Shown here in pieces: positions 19,979 through 28,555 of a stretch of DNA of 64,000 bases. Below the pieces are notes generated by a model. It did no database searches and had not been told where the DNA came from. It saw only the letters and a program-made list of their open reading frames with translations. Every line of letters starts with the position of its first letter. Within the stretch, counting starts at the first letter, position 1. Origin of the DNA: Lysobacter enzymogenes (lineage in GTDB: Bacteria > Pseudomonadota > Gammaproteobacteria > Xanthomonadales > Xanthomonadaceae); contig NZ_CP067396.1 in NCBI RefSeq assembly GCF_023617245.1, forward strand, positions 4,858,501 to 4,922,500. Reading direction: 5' to 3'. A program made the position numbers and the translations under genes.

Positions 19979-20132
19979 CCTGTAGGAGCGGCGCAAGCCG
20001 CGACCGCGACAGGCGATGACGACGGACGCTGCCGCAACCCGCGCCGGTGTCGTTCTCGGCTTTTCGCTCGACAGCAGCGAACGTCCACCGCAGTCCAATT
20101 GTCGCGGTCGCGGCTTGCGCCGCTCCTACACG
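19979..20132. repeat. Family B inverted repeat pair (REPIN-like)
   Basis: TGTAGGAGCGGCGCAAGCCG...CGCGACA at 19980-20010 faces its inverted copy TGTCGCGGTCGCGGCTTGCG...CCTACA at about 20100-20130, about 90 bases apart. The same head-to-head pair recurs at 23852, 36673, 55965 and 57862. Confidence 0.85.
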
Positions 20133-20158
20133 AAGCAAGTGCAACCGCATTCAATAAT

Positions 20159-20190
20159 GCGAAAGGCCGCCCGGTCGGGCGGCCTTTCGC
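20159..20190 (-). terminator. Terminator of ridA / spoT operon
   Basis: A 15-bp stem (GCGAAAGGCCGCCCG / CGGGCGGCCTTTCGC) with a tiny loop lies 25 bases past the ridA stop on the minus strand; the T-tract is weak. Confidence 0.75.
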
Positions 20191-20214
20191 GTGCATCGCG
20201 GCTGGGCGACAACC

Positions 20215-20598
20215 TCAGCGCAACACCATCACCGCATCGACTTCGAACGCGACCCCGCGCGGCAGCGCCGAGACTTCCACGGTCGAACGCGCCGGATACG
20301 GCGGGTTGAAGTACTCGCCCATCACCGAGTTGACCTTGCCGAACGCGCCCAGGTCGGTCAGGTACAGGCCCAGTCGGGCGATGTCGGCGAGCGAGCCGCC
20401 GGCGGCTTCGCACACCGCCTTGAGGTTCTGGAACGCGCGGTGCGCCTGCGCTTCGATGTCGCCCTCCACCACCAGCCCGCTCGACGGGTCGAGCGCGATC
20501 TGGCCGGAAAGGTAGACGGTGTCGCCCACGCGCACGGCTTGCGAGTACGGGCCGATGGCGGCAGGGGCTTTGTCGGTCTGGATGATTTCGCGGGACAT
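20215..20598 (-). CDS. ridA: RidA family enamine/imine deaminase
   Basis: The 127-residue trimeric cytoplasmic enzyme hydrolyses reactive 2-aminoacrylate-type imines released by PLP enzymes. The family hallmarks IGPYSQAVRVGDTVYLSGQ, ARLGLYLTDLGAFG and ARSTVEVSALPRG (the Arg that binds the substrate carboxylate) are intact. It lies downstream of spoT on the same strand, a common xanthomonad order in which recG usually follows. It is probably co-transcribed with spoT and ends at the hairpin at 20159-20190. Confidence 0.95.
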   Translation of the reverse strand: MSREIIQTDKAPAAIGPYSQAVRVGDTVYLSGQIALDPSSGLVVEGDIEAQAHRAFQNLKAVCEAAGGSLADIARLGLYLTDLGAFGKVNSVMGEYFNPPYPARSTVEVSALPRGVAFEVDAVMVLR

Positions 20599-20822
20599 GG
20601 ATTGGCAGCCGGAAATGAAGGGGATATAGCGACACGGAACGCGAGCATCGTAGCGGCTGGATCGCGCGCCGCAAACCGTTGCGCGGCGCAAGCAGGCCGC
20701 CTGCCGACGCTCGATGCCCGCCAGTATGCCGCCGCGCCGGGACCGCGAACCCCACGCGCCTCCCAGTCCGCTTTTGCGCGCGTCCTTCATTCCCGCGACG
20801 GCCGACGGCCGCCGCCGGCGGC

Positions 20823-23003
20823 TCACATCCGCTGCACGCCCAACACCACCGGCAGGCGCCGCACCCGCCGCATCACGTCGGCGAGGTGGCGGCGGTCGTG
20901 CACTTCGATGGCGAAGCGCATCACCGCGATATTGGCGTCGCGTTCCAGGTACTCGACGCGGTCGATATTGGATTCGGCTTCGGCGATCGCCGCCGCGACC
21001 TGGGCCAGCGAGCCGGGGCGGTTGTCGACTTCGATCCGCAGCGCGGCGGCGAAGTCGCCGGAGACCTGCCGGTCCCAGCCGATCGCCACCCAGCGGTCGG
21101 GCGACTTGCGGTAGTCGGCGACGTTCGGGCAATCCAGCCGGTGCACCACGATGCCGCGGCCGGCGGTGTGGTAGCCCATGATCTCGTCGCCCGGCAACGG
21201 CAGGCAGCAGTTGGCGAAGCTGATCACGCCGCGCTCGGAGCCGGTGATGAGGATCTTGTCCTCGGGCAGGCGCGGCCGGTCGATGGCGCGCCCGCGCGAC
21301 TTGCCCGGCGCCTCGCGCGCCAGCGCCAGCGCGACCTGGTTGGGCATGCGGTTGCCCAGCGCGATGTCGGCCAGCAACGCCTCCAGGCGCGGATAGCGGT
21401 TCTCGCCGAGGTAGGCCTCCAGGCGCAGCGCCGGAGTGCGGTCGAGCGAGGTCTCCAACGATTCCAGCGCGCGGTCGAGCATGCGGTGGCCGAGCTGCAC
21501 CGCGTCCTCGTGTTCGAGCTGCTTGAGCTGCTGGCGGATCGAGGTGCGGGCCTTGCCCGAGACCACGAACTCCAGCCACTGCGGCTTGGGCGAGGACGAC
21601 TTGGCGGTGATGATCTCGACCCGCTGACCGCTGGCCAGCTTGGTCCGCAGCGGCACCAGCTTGCCGTCCACGCGCGCGGCGACCGCGCGGTTGCCGACGT
21701 CGGTGTGGACCGCGTAGGCGAAGTCCAGCGCGGTGGAATTGCGCGGCAGCGAAAGAATGTCGCCCTTCGGCGTGAACAGGTAGACCTCGTCCGGGAACAG
21801 GTCGACCTTGACGTTCTCCAGGAACTCCAGCGACGAGCCGGTCGCGCGCTGCGACTCGACCAGGTTGGCGATCCAGCTGTGCGCGCGCGACTGCGCGCTG
21901 TTGGGGCCTTCGCCGCCGTGCTTGTACGACCAGTGCGCGGCGATGCCGCGCTCGGCGACCAGGTCCATGTCCTCGGTGCGGATCTGCACTTCCACCGGCG
22001 AGCCGTAGGGGCCGAACAGCACGGTGTGCAGCGACTGGTAGCCGTTGGCCTTGGGGATCGCGATGAAGTCGCGGAAGCGCCCGTCCAGCGGCTTGTACGC
22101 CGAATGCACCACGCCCAGCGCGTGGTAGCAGTCGGGCACGTTCTTGACCACGACGCGGAAGCCGAACACGTCCATGACCTGGTTGAAGCTCTTATGCTCG
22201 TTGTGCATCTTGGTGTAGATGCTCCACGGCGACTTCACCCGGCTGATCAGCCGGTGCGGCAGCTTCTCTTTCGCCAGCCGCTGGGCCAGGTGCGCCTCGA
22301 TCTGCACCAGCGATTCGCGCCGCACCACCGGCTGGGTGCGGATGCGCTTTTCGATCACCGCGTGGCGCCAGGGGTGCATGGCGCGGAAGCCGAGGTCCTG
22401 CAGTTCGGCCTTGATCAGGTTCATGCCCAGGCGCTGGGCGATCGGGGCGTAGATCTCCAGCGTTTCCAGGGCGATGCGTTGTCGCGCCTCGGCGCTCTGC
22501 GCGCCGAGGGTGCGCATGTTGTGCAGGCGGTCGGCGAGCTTGATCAGGATCACCCGCAGGTCGCGCGCCATCGCCAGCAGCATCTTGCGGAAGCTCTCGG
22601 CGGCGGCCTCCTGGCGGTCGCGGAACTGCAGCTTGTCGAGCTTGGTGACGCCGTCGACCAGTTCGGCCACGGTCGCGCCGAACTCGGTGGCCAGGCACTC
22701 GCGCGTGACCGGGGTGTCCTCGATGGTGTCGTGCAGGATCGCCGCGACCAGGGTCTCGATGTCCAGGCCCTGCTCGGCCAGGACCTTGGCCACCGCCACT
22801 GGATGGGTGATGTAGGGCTCGCCGGACTTGCGGGTCTGCCCGGCGTGCGCGGCGGCGCCGACCGCCCAGGCCCGGCGCAGTTGCTGGCGCTGGGGCTCGG
22901 GCAGGTAGTGCGCGGCCAGTTCCAGCTCGCGCACGTAGTCCGGCAGCTCCGTGTCTTCGGGAGCGGCGGGATAGGTCTTCAGCGCGGGCTCGGCAGGGGT
23001 CAT
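20823..23003 (-). CDS. spoT: Bifunctional (p)ppGpp synthetase/hydrolase
   Basis: This 726-residue alarmone enzyme makes and degrades (p)ppGpp in the stringent response. The domains in order are: HD hydrolase, with HDTIEDT at residues 91-97 and KLADRLHNMRTL; synthetase, with SPWSIYTKM and GRFRDFIAIPKANGYQSLHT; TGS (VYLFTPKGDILSLPRNSTAL); a helical/zinc-finger-like region with CCLPLPGDEIMGYHT; and C-terminal ACT (IEVDNRPGSLAQVAAAIAEA). The RFRD segment keeps the basic character of the bifunctional RxKD type rather than the acidic ExDD of RelA, so both activities are expected. It is transcribed with rpoZ and gmk upstream, as in many gammaproteobacteria. Confidence 0.96.
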   Translation of the reverse strand: MTPAEPALKTYPAAPEDTELPDYVRELELAAHYLPEPQRQQLRRAWAVGAAAHAGQTRKSGEPYITHPVAVAKVLAEQGLDIETLVAAILHDTIEDTPVTRECLATEFGATVAELVDGVTKLDKLQFRDRQEAAAESFRKMLLAMARDLRVILIKLADRLHNMRTLGAQSAEARQRIALETLEIYAPIAQRLGMNLIKAELQDLGFRAMHPWRHAVIEKRIRTQPVVRRESLVQIEAHLAQRLAKEKLPHRLISRVKSPWSIYTKMHNEHKSFNQVMDVFGFRVVVKNVPDCYHALGVVHSAYKPLDGRFRDFIAIPKANGYQSLHTVLFGPYGSPVEVQIRTEDMDLVAERGIAAHWSYKHGGEGPNSAQSRAHSWIANLVESQRATGSSLEFLENVKVDLFPDEVYLFTPKGDILSLPRNSTALDFAYAVHTDVGNRAVAARVDGKLVPLRTKLASGQRVEIITAKSSSPKPQWLEFVVSGKARTSIRQQLKQLEHEDAVQLGHRMLDRALESLETSLDRTPALRLEAYLGENRYPRLEALLADIALGNRMPNQVALALAREAPGKSRGRAIDRPRLPEDKILITGSERGVISFANCCLPLPGDEIMGYHTAGRGIVVHRLDCPNVADYRKSPDRWVAIGWDRQVSGDFAAALRIEVDNRPGSLAQVAAAIAEAESNIDRVEYLERDANIAVMRFAIEVHDRRHLADVMRRVRRLPVVLGVQRM

Positions 23004-23180
23004 AACGGAAATTTACGCGCGCGGTACGGCACGTGGCAACGCATCGTCATGTTCTGGATGTGGCGGCGGTGAGATGAGGCGCAAGCAATCGGGCGCGGGA
23101 CGCGACGGCGGGCGACGGCGGCGTTCAGGAAAACGTGGGCTCGACGGCCGGATCCGCGCTGGATGCAGGGGCCGCCCGCT

Positions 23181-23271
23181 GTTGTGGAAGGGGCTTCAGC
23201 CCCGATGCTTTCCGCTCAAATCGCCGAGATCGGACACCAGAGCGCCGGGGCTGAAGCCCCTCCCACATCAG
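23181..23271. repeat. Family A palindrome (G/C type)
   Basis: The left arm GGAAGGGGCTTCAGCCCCGA and right arm GGGGCTGAAGCCCCTCCCAC are both intact, but the centre is diverged (CAAATCGCCGAGATCGGACA). With the terminator at 23336 it fills the spoT-rpoZ gap; no gene is seen there. Confidence 0.85.
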
Positions 23272-23335
23272 CCCGGCGGCAGCCGGCAACGGCGGGCGGG
23301 TTCGAAAGCGGGCCAACAACGGACGGGCCCAAAAA

Positions 23336-23365
23336 GAAAACGGCCCCGCGAAGCGGAGCCGTTTC
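23336..23365 (-). terminator. Hairpin between rpoZ and spoT
   Basis: A stem of AAACGGC...CCGC and GCGG...GCCGTTT, with T residues on the minus strand, lies 67 bases past rpoZ. It would attenuate or end rpoZ transcription before spoT. Confidence 0.7.
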
Positions 23366-23431
23366 TCGGTCGCGGCCTGCGCCCGGCGGGGCGAGGCTGC
23401 GGGCGGCCCGCGCGGCGGCGGGCCGGGGGAC

Positions 23432-23731
23432 TCAGTCGTCGCCCTTGGACAGGTCGTCGTCGGCCACCACTTCGGCCGCGGCCCATTCCAGGGCTTCGCG
23501 TTCCTTGCGCTCGCGCTCGGCCTTCTCGACCGCGTCGATGTAGTCCGGGTTGACCTGGCGCGCGGCGATTTCGCGCAGCGCCAGCACGGTCGGCTTGTCG
23601 TTGGCTTCGCTGTTGTCGAGCTGCGGCTCGACGCCGTTGGCCAGCTGGCGGGCGCGCTTGGCGGCCAGCATGACGAGTTCGAAGCGGTTGGGGACCACTT
23701 CCAGGCAATCTTCGACGGTGATGCGGGCCAT
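23432..23731 (-). CDS. rpoZ: RNA polymerase omega subunit
   Basis: This 99-residue subunit wraps the beta-prime C-terminus and helps RNA polymerase assembly; in proteobacteria it also forms part of a ppGpp site. It begins MARITVEDCLEVVPNRFELV and contains AAKRARQL and KPTVLALREIAARQV, the conserved omega core. The acidic C-terminal tail (EVVADDDLSKGDD) is normal for xanthomonads. It lies between gmk and spoT, the usual order, which ties polymerase, GMP/GDP supply and ppGpp synthesis. Confidence 0.97.
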   Translation of the reverse strand: MARITVEDCLEVVPNRFELVMLAAKRARQLANGVEPQLDNSEANDKPTVLALREIAARQVNPDYIDAVEKAERERKEREALEWAAAEVVADDDLSKGDD

Positions 23732-23851
23732 GGGGCTCCTGCGGCCGGGTCGGCCGTCTTGCAAACGGATGGGGACCGGGAAGTCTAGGCGCAAGCGCCC
23801 CGAAACGCAAGGTTTCGGGCAATTAACCCTTACGAATCAACCCGATACCCC

Positions 23852-23941
23852 CTGTAGGAGCGGCGCAAGCCGCGACCGCGACACCCCACATTCGGCGCAA
23901 GACCAGAACCCCGCGGTCGCGACTCGCGTCGCTCCTACAGG
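23852..23941. repeat. Family B inverted repeat pair
   Basis: TGTAGGAGCGGCGCAAGCCG faces GCGGTCGCGACTCGCGTCGC...CTACAG, separated by a spacer containing CCCACATTCGGCGCAAG. That spacer resembles those at 55965 and 57862. Confidence 0.85.
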
Positions 23942-23974
23942 CGGGCTTCCAGCCTCATCGCGACCGGGCGGGCC

Positions 23975-24595
23975 TCAGCCCTCGTCGACCAGCAGCGCCG
24001 TGATCAGGCGCGAATGCCGCGCCACCTGCGCCTCGCGCCGCAGCCGGCTGGCGGTGAAGATCGCGCACATCTCGTCCACCGCGGTGTCGAAGATCTCGTT
24101 GACGATGACGTAGTCGAACTCGCCGTAGTGCGACATCTCATCGCGCGCAGCGGCCAGGCGCTGGCCGATCACTTCCTCGGTGTCCTGCCCGCGCGAGCGC
24201 ATGCGCGATTCCAGCGCCTGCCGCGACGGCGGCAGGATGAACACGCTGACCGCGTCGGGCACCTTCTTGCGCACCTGGCGCGCGCCCTGCCAGTCGATCT
24301 CCAGCAGCACGTCCTTGCCGGCCGCCAGGAACGGTTCCACCGACTGCCGCGCCGAGCCTTTCCAGTCGCCATGCACGCGCGCGTGCTCGAAGAAGTCGCC
24401 CTCGGCGACCATCGCCTCGAACTCCTGCTCGCTGACGAAGTGGTAGTGCTCGGCATGGCGCTCGCCCGGACGCGGCTTGCGCGAAGTGAACGAGATCGAC
24501 AGGCGGATGTTCGGGTCGCGCGCGAGCACCGCGTTGACGATGCTGGATTTTCCGGCTCCGGAGGGAGCGGCGACGATGTAGAGGGTTCCGCGCAT
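23975..24595 (-). CDS. gmk: Guanylate kinase
   Basis: The enzyme phosphorylates GMP (and dGMP) to GDP with ATP. The 206-residue protein has the P-loop APSGAGKSSI (residues 10-19), the GMP-binding SFTSRKPRPGE with YHFVS, and DVLLEIDWQGARQV. The lid region follows (SRMRSRGQDTEEVIGQRLAA). Length and motifs are typical, with no anomaly. It is the first gene of the gmk-rpoZ-spoT-ridA series and lies about 110 bases downstream of yicC. Confidence 0.97.
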   Translation of the reverse strand: MRGTLYIVAAPSGAGKSSIVNAVLARDPNIRLSISFTSRKPRPGERHAEHYHFVSEQEFEAMVAEGDFFEHARVHGDWKGSARQSVEPFLAAGKDVLLEIDWQGARQVRKKVPDAVSVFILPPSRQALESRMRSRGQDTEEVIGQRLAAARDEMSHYGEFDYVIVNEIFDTAVDEMCAIFTASRLRREAQVARHSRLITALLVDEG

Positions 24596-24620
24596 GGGTC
24601 GGTGGAATGTCCGCTTGGAG

Positions 24621-24715
24621 ATGTAGCAAGAGCGAGAAGTGAGAAGAGGGGAATGAGAAGTGAGCGAAAGCGGCTTGCGCTCGCTCCTCGCTCCTCTTCG
24701 CTCTTTACTCGATGT
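24621..24715. repeat. Imperfect inverted repeat (GAGCGAGAAGTGAGAAG type)
   Basis: GAGCGAGAAGTGAGAAGAGG and GAGAAGTGAGCGAAAGC face CGCTCGCTCCTCGCTCCTCT and CTTCGCTCTTTACTC. It occupies the yicC-gmk gap and could form a long hairpin in the transcript. I place it as a dispersed-repeat type but have only one clear copy here. Confidence 0.55.
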
Positions 24716-25565
24716 TCTGGATCTGCTCGCGCGCCTGGTCGATCAGCACCTTGAGCTCGACCGCGGCGGCCGAGCTGCGCGCGTCGACCGACTTGGAGCC
24801 CAGGGTGTTGGCCTCGCGGTTGAACTCCTGCAGCAGGAAGTCCAGGCGGCGGCCGACCGCTTCTCGCAGCTTGAGCACGCGGCGGGCCTCGGCGACGTGG
24901 GCGTTGAGGCGGTCGAGCTCTTCCTCGACGTCGAGCTTCTGCAGCCACAGCACCAGTTCCTGCTCCAGGCGGCCGTTGTCGGCCGGCTGGGCGAGGTCGG
25001 CCAGGCGGGTTTCCAGCTTGGCGCGCTGGCCGGCGCGGATCGCCGGCATCATCGCGCGGACTTCGCCGGCGATGCGCTCGATGCCGTCCACGCGCTCGCC
25101 GATCGCCGCGGCGAGCTTGCCGCCCTCGCGTTCGCGCGAGGCGACGAATTCGTCGAGCACGTCGTCCAGCAGCGCCAGCGCTTCGGCCTGCAGCGCGGCG
25201 GGATCGGTGGCCTGCGCCTGCAGCACGCCGGGGAACTGCAGCAGCTCGGTGAACTCGGTGCGCAGCGCCGGGAAGCGCGCGGACAGGTCGATGGCCAGGT
25301 CGCTGAGCTCGCGCAGGCGGCTCGGGTTGAGCTGCAGCGCGTCGCCGCCTTCCGGCGCGCGCAGGCGCAGGGTCAGGTCGAGCTTGCCGCGGCCGACGCG
25401 GGCGGCGATGCGTTCGCGCAGGGCCGGTTCCAGCACCCGCAGCTCGTCGGCCAGGCGCACGCCCAGCTCGAGGAAGCGGTGGTTGACCGAGCGCAGCTCG
25501 CAGCCGAGCGTGCCCCAGGGTGTCGCGCGTTCGCCGCTGGCGAAGGCGGTCATGCTGCGGATCAT
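24705..25565 (-). CDS. yicC: YicC-family endoribonuclease
   Basis: This 286-residue protein of the YicC/YloC family is a hexameric endoribonuclease implicated in small-RNA turnover in E. coli. It begins MIRSMTAFASGE, the family signature, continues with CELRSVNHRFLELGVRL, and ends with the conserved LDFLLQEFNREANTLGSKS and ELKVLIDQAREQIQNIE. The ATG at 25565 is chosen to include the typical MIRSMTAF start; the divergent rph gene begins 70 bases away, so both promoters share that short region. It precedes gmk, as in many proteobacteria. Confidence 0.94.
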   Translation of the reverse strand: MIRSMTAFASGERATPWGTLGCELRSVNHRFLELGVRLADELRVLEPALRERIAARVGRGKLDLTLRLRAPEGGDALQLNPSRLRELSDLAIDLSARFPALRTEFTELLQFPGVLQAQATDPAALQAEALALLDDVLDEFVASREREGGKLAAAIGERVDGIERIAGEVRAMMPAIRAGQRAKLETRLADLAQPADNGRLEQELVLWLQKLDVEEELDRLNAHVAEARRVLKLREAVGRRLDFLLQEFNREANTLGSKSVDARSSAAAVELKVLIDQAREQIQNIE

Positions 25566-25635
25566 TCGCAGGTTTCCGAGCCTTACGGGGGGTGAATGGT
25601 AAACTCGCCGGCCCTCAAAACGGTAACGCCGCGCC

Positions 25636-26412
25636 ATGACCGGTCCCATCGCCGCCCCCGCCCAGGCCTCGGCCGGCCCCCAATCCGGCCCGGTCGCGCG
25701 TCCCAGCGGCCGCCTGGCCGACCAGTTGCGCGAGGTGACCATCGAGCGCGGCTACACCCGCCACGCCGAGGGCTCGGTCCTGGTCAGCTTCGGCCAGACC
25801 CGGGTGCTGTGCACCGCCAGCGTCGACAACAAGGTGCCGGCATTCCTGCGCGGCAAGGGCGAGGGCTGGGTCACCGCCGAGTACGGCATGCTGCCGCGCG
25901 CCACCCACACCCGCAGCGACCGCGAGGCCGCGCGCGGCAAGCAGGGCGGGCGGACCCTGGAGATCCAGCGCCTGATCGGCCGCGCCCTGCGCGCCTGCAT
26001 CGACCGCAAGGCGCTCGGCGAACGCACCATCACCCTGGACTGCGACGTGCTGCAGGCCGACGGCGGCACCCGCACCGCGGCGATCACCGGCGCCTACGTG
26101 GCCCTGGTCGACGCGGTGCGCTGGCTGCAGGCGCGGCGCGAGATCAACCGCGACCCGATCTTCGGCGCGGTCGCGGCGGTGTCGGTCGGCATCTACCGCG
26201 GCACCCCGGTGCTGGACCTGGACTACGCCGAGGACAGCGACTGCGACACCGACATGAACGTGGTCATGAACGACGGCGGCGGCTTCATCGAACTGCAGGG
26301 CACCGCCGAGGGCCACGCGTTCCGGCGCGAGGAACTCGATGCGCTGCTGGCGTTGGCCCAGGCCGGCATCGGCGAACTGGTGGAGAAGCAGCGCCAGGCG
26401 CTGACTGGCTGA
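25636..26412 (+). CDS. rph: Ribonuclease PH
   Basis: This phosphate-dependent 3'-5' exoribonuclease trims the 3' ends of tRNA precursors. The 258 residues begin with a ~20-residue Ala/Pro-rich extension absent from E. coli. The RNase PH core follows: SGRLADQLREVTIERGYTRH, GQTRVLCTASVDNKVP, GWVTAEYGMLPRATHTR, GRTLEIQRLIGRALRA (phosphate-binding Arg), DCDVLQADGGTRTAAITGAY and VMNDGGGFIELQGTAEG. It is divergent from yicC, an order conserved in many proteobacteria. The 395 bases after it (26413-26807) hold no gene that I can support. Confidence 0.96.
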   Translation: MTGPIAAPAQASAGPQSGPVARPSGRLADQLREVTIERGYTRHAEGSVLVSFGQTRVLCTASVDNKVPAFLRGKGEGWVTAEYGMLPRATHTRSDREAARGKQGGRTLEIQRLIGRALRACIDRKALGERTITLDCDVLQADGGTRTAAITGAYVALVDAVRWLQARREINRDPIFGAVAAVSVGIYRGTPVLDLDYAEDSDCDTDMNVVMNDGGGFIELQGTAEGHAFRREELDALLALAQAGIGELVEKQRQALTG

Positions 26413-26807
26413 GCCGCGGCGCGCGCGCGCCGCAACGACATCGACGGCGCCACTCGCGGGCGGGCAGGAAAGACGCGGCGGGCGATGGGGGATCGGTCCT
26501 CTTCGCTCGTTATTTCTTTCCTCCCGCCCGTTCGCATTGGCGCCAACCACGGCAAAACTCCGCATCCGCGCCGCCCGGCTTGCGCGCACTGCATCGCAGT
26601 TCGCGCGTCGGGCGCTGAACTTTCCGGCGCCGGTCGCGTTCAATCGCCCCGACGGCGTCGCGCCCGCGCGCGGCGCGATCGGCACGGCGGTCGCGCGCGC
26701 GGCAGCCCCGTTCGCGCCGCCTGCGCGTTGTGTGCCTGGGCGGCGGCCCGACCCGGCGCGGCTTCGACTACGACCGCAACGTTTTTCCCTGTTCGCAAGG
26801 CTTACGC
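26413..26807. other. Gap between rph and the VOC gene, no gene seen
   Basis: I find no start with a ribosome binding site, no family-like translation and no strong hairpin here. The first half has short pyrimidine-rich stretches (TCGTTATTTCTTTCCTCC); the second half is GC-rich. The promoter for the downstream VOC-rdgB genes must lie in it. Confidence 0.6.
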
Positions 26808-27200
26808 ATGAATCGCAGCATCGGCAGCATCACCCTGGTCGTGGACGACTACGACCGCGCCATCGATTACTACACCCGCGCGCTCGGCTTCGCCCTGCTC
26901 GAAGACATCGACCTCGGCGGCGGCAAGCGCTGGGTGCGGGTGGCGCCGGCCGCCGGCGCGCAGACCGCGCTGCTGCTGGCGCAAGCCGCCGACGAAAACC
27001 AGCGCGCGCGCATCGGCGACCAGACCGGCGGCCGGGTCGGCTTCTTCCTGCACACCGACGACTTCCATCGCGACCACGCCGCGATGCGCGCCCAGGGCGT
27101 GCGCTTCCTGGAATCTCCGCGCGTCGAGACCTACGGCACGGTCGCCGTATTCGAAGATCTGTACGGTAATCGCTGGGATTTGCTGGAATTGAAAGCATGA
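26808..27200 (+). CDS. VOC (glyoxalase-like) domain protein
   Basis: This 130-residue single-domain protein of the vicinal oxygen chelate superfamily has paired beta-alpha-beta-beta-beta modules: SIGSITLVVDDYDRAIDYYT with ALGFALLEDIDLGGGKRWV, then RVGFFLHTDDFHRDHAAM with YGTVAVFEDLYGNRWDLLEL. The C-terminal VFEDLYGNRWDLLE is the typical metal-ligand Glu strand. The reaction is not predictable; many relatives act in detoxification or antibiotic resistance. Its stop overlaps the rdgB start by 4 bases, so the two genes are coupled. Confidence 0.88.
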   Translation: MNRSIGSITLVVDDYDRAIDYYTRALGFALLEDIDLGGGKRWVRVAPAAGAQTALLLAQAADENQRARIGDQTGGRVGFFLHTDDFHRDHAAMRAQGVRFLESPRVETYGTVAVFEDLYGNRWDLLELKA

Positions 27201-27793
27201 AACTGGTGCTGGCCAGCAGCAACGCCGGAAAGCTGGTGGAGCTGCGCGACCTGCTCGGCGCCACCGGCATCGAACTGGTGGCGCAATCGGACCTGGGGGT
27301 CGAGGACATCGAGGAAACCGGCAGCACGTTCGTCGAGAACGCGCTGCTGAAGGCCCGGCACGCGAGTGCGGTCACGGGCCTGCCGGCGCTGGCCGACGAT
27401 TCGGGCATCTGCGTGGACGCGCTCGGCGGCGCCCCGGGCCTGTATTCGGCGCGCTACAGCGGCCGCCACGGCGACAACGAAGGCAACATCGACAAGCTGC
27501 TGGCCGCGCTCAAGGACGTGCCCGACAAGCGCCGCGGCGCGCATTTCTATGCGGTGATCGTGGCCCTGCGCCACGCCGGCGACCCGCGTCCGATCATCGC
27601 CGAGGGCGTCTGGAACGGGCGCATCCTGCACCGGCGCCAGGGCAGCCGCGGCTTCGGCTACCAGCCGGTGTTCCTCGACACCGAACACAACATTTCCGCC
27701 GGCGAGATCGACGACGCGCTCAAGAACCGGGTCAGCCACCGCGCCCGCGCCCTGGCCGCGCTGCGCGAACGCTTGCCGGAGCTGGCCCGGTGA
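27197..27793 (+). CDS. rdgB: XTP/dITP diphosphatase (RdgB/HAM1)
   Basis: The enzyme hydrolyses non-canonical purine nucleotides (dITP, XTP) to monophosphates, keeping them out of DNA. The 198 residues carry LVLASSNAGKLVELRDLL, TGSTFVENALLKARHAS, LPALADDSGICVDALGGAPG (metal site) and GVWNGRILHRRQGSRGFGYQ with PVFLD. It overlaps the VOC gene upstream and the membrane protein gene downstream by 4 bases each, so the three form a tight operon. Confidence 0.96.
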   Translation: MKLVLASSNAGKLVELRDLLGATGIELVAQSDLGVEDIEETGSTFVENALLKARHASAVTGLPALADDSGICVDALGGAPGLYSARYSGRHGDNEGNIDKLLAALKDVPDKRRGAHFYAVIVALRHAGDPRPIIAEGVWNGRILHRRQGSRGFGYQPVFLDTEHNISAGEIDDALKNRVSHRARALAALRERLPELAR

Positions 27794-28368
27794 ACCGGAT
27801 GCTGCGCGCCGACGCCCCGCATCGCCGCGCATTCCGCACCGGCGGCCACACCGTGGCCACGGTCGCGGTGCTGTACCTGCTGGCCCTGCCGATCGCGGTG
27901 TGGATCCGCCAGGACGGGCTGCAGACCGGCGCCACCGATTTCGCCAGCGAGTTCCGGTTCGCGTTGTGGCTGCTGGCCGCGCTGGTCGGGCTGGTCGCCG
28001 CGGCGGCGGTGCAGCGGGTCAGCCTGGGCGCCGCCGGCGACGGCGCGATCCGCTATGCCAACATCACCAGCCTGCACCGCAGCCGCAGCTTCGCGCCGGA
28101 GGAAGTGCAGGCCATGTCCCTGCACCGGGCCAAGGACGGGCGCCTGCGCCTGACCTCGACCCTGGAGCTGCGCCTGGCCCCGGCCGCGCACCGGCGCTGG
28201 ACCACGGTGACCTTGTTCGACGGCGACATGTCCGGCGACGGCCGCGCCGAGCCGCTGGCTTCGATCATCCGCCAGGTGGTGCAGGTGCGGCCCGACGTGG
28301 CCCTGGATACCAATCTGCGCGCGCTGCTGGCGGCGCGGCGGTACGGGGCGTCGTCGCTGGAGCGCTGA
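27790..28368 (+). CDS. Hypothetical protein with two transmembrane segments
   Basis: The 192-residue protein has hydrophobic segments at residues ~21-39 (TVATVAVLYLLALPIAVWI) and ~57-75 (FALWLLAALVGLVAAAAV), followed by a ~115-residue soluble domain with beta character (ITSLHRSRSFAPEEVQAMSL; RWTTVTLFDGDMSGDGRAEP). I do not recognise the family. The GTG at 27790 overlaps the rdgB stop; an ATG at 27799 is equally possible. By position it is co-transcribed with rdgB and precedes hemW, which follows after 187 bases. Confidence 0.65.
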   Translation: MNRMLRADAPHRRAFRTGGHTVATVAVLYLLALPIAVWIRQDGLQTGATDFASEFRFALWLLAALVGLVAAAAVQRVSLGAAGDGAIRYANITSLHRSRSFAPEEVQAMSLHRAKDGRLRLTSTLELRLAPAAHRRWTTVTLFDGDMSGDGRAEPLASIIRQVVQVRPDVALDTNLRALLAARRYGASSLER

Positions 28369-28555
28369 GGCCGGGGAGCCGCCTCCGGCCGGGGACACCG
28401 CCAGGGAACCGGTAGCGGCCGCTTCGCCGCGCCGCGCTCGCCCAGCCTTCGCGCCCCGCCTTCCCGCCCTACCCGCGCCGCCCCTGCCCGGGCGGGCTAA
28501 ACTGCGCGCCTTCCCCCGACCGATTCCCGGGCCTTCGCCGCCCGGTGCCCGCCTC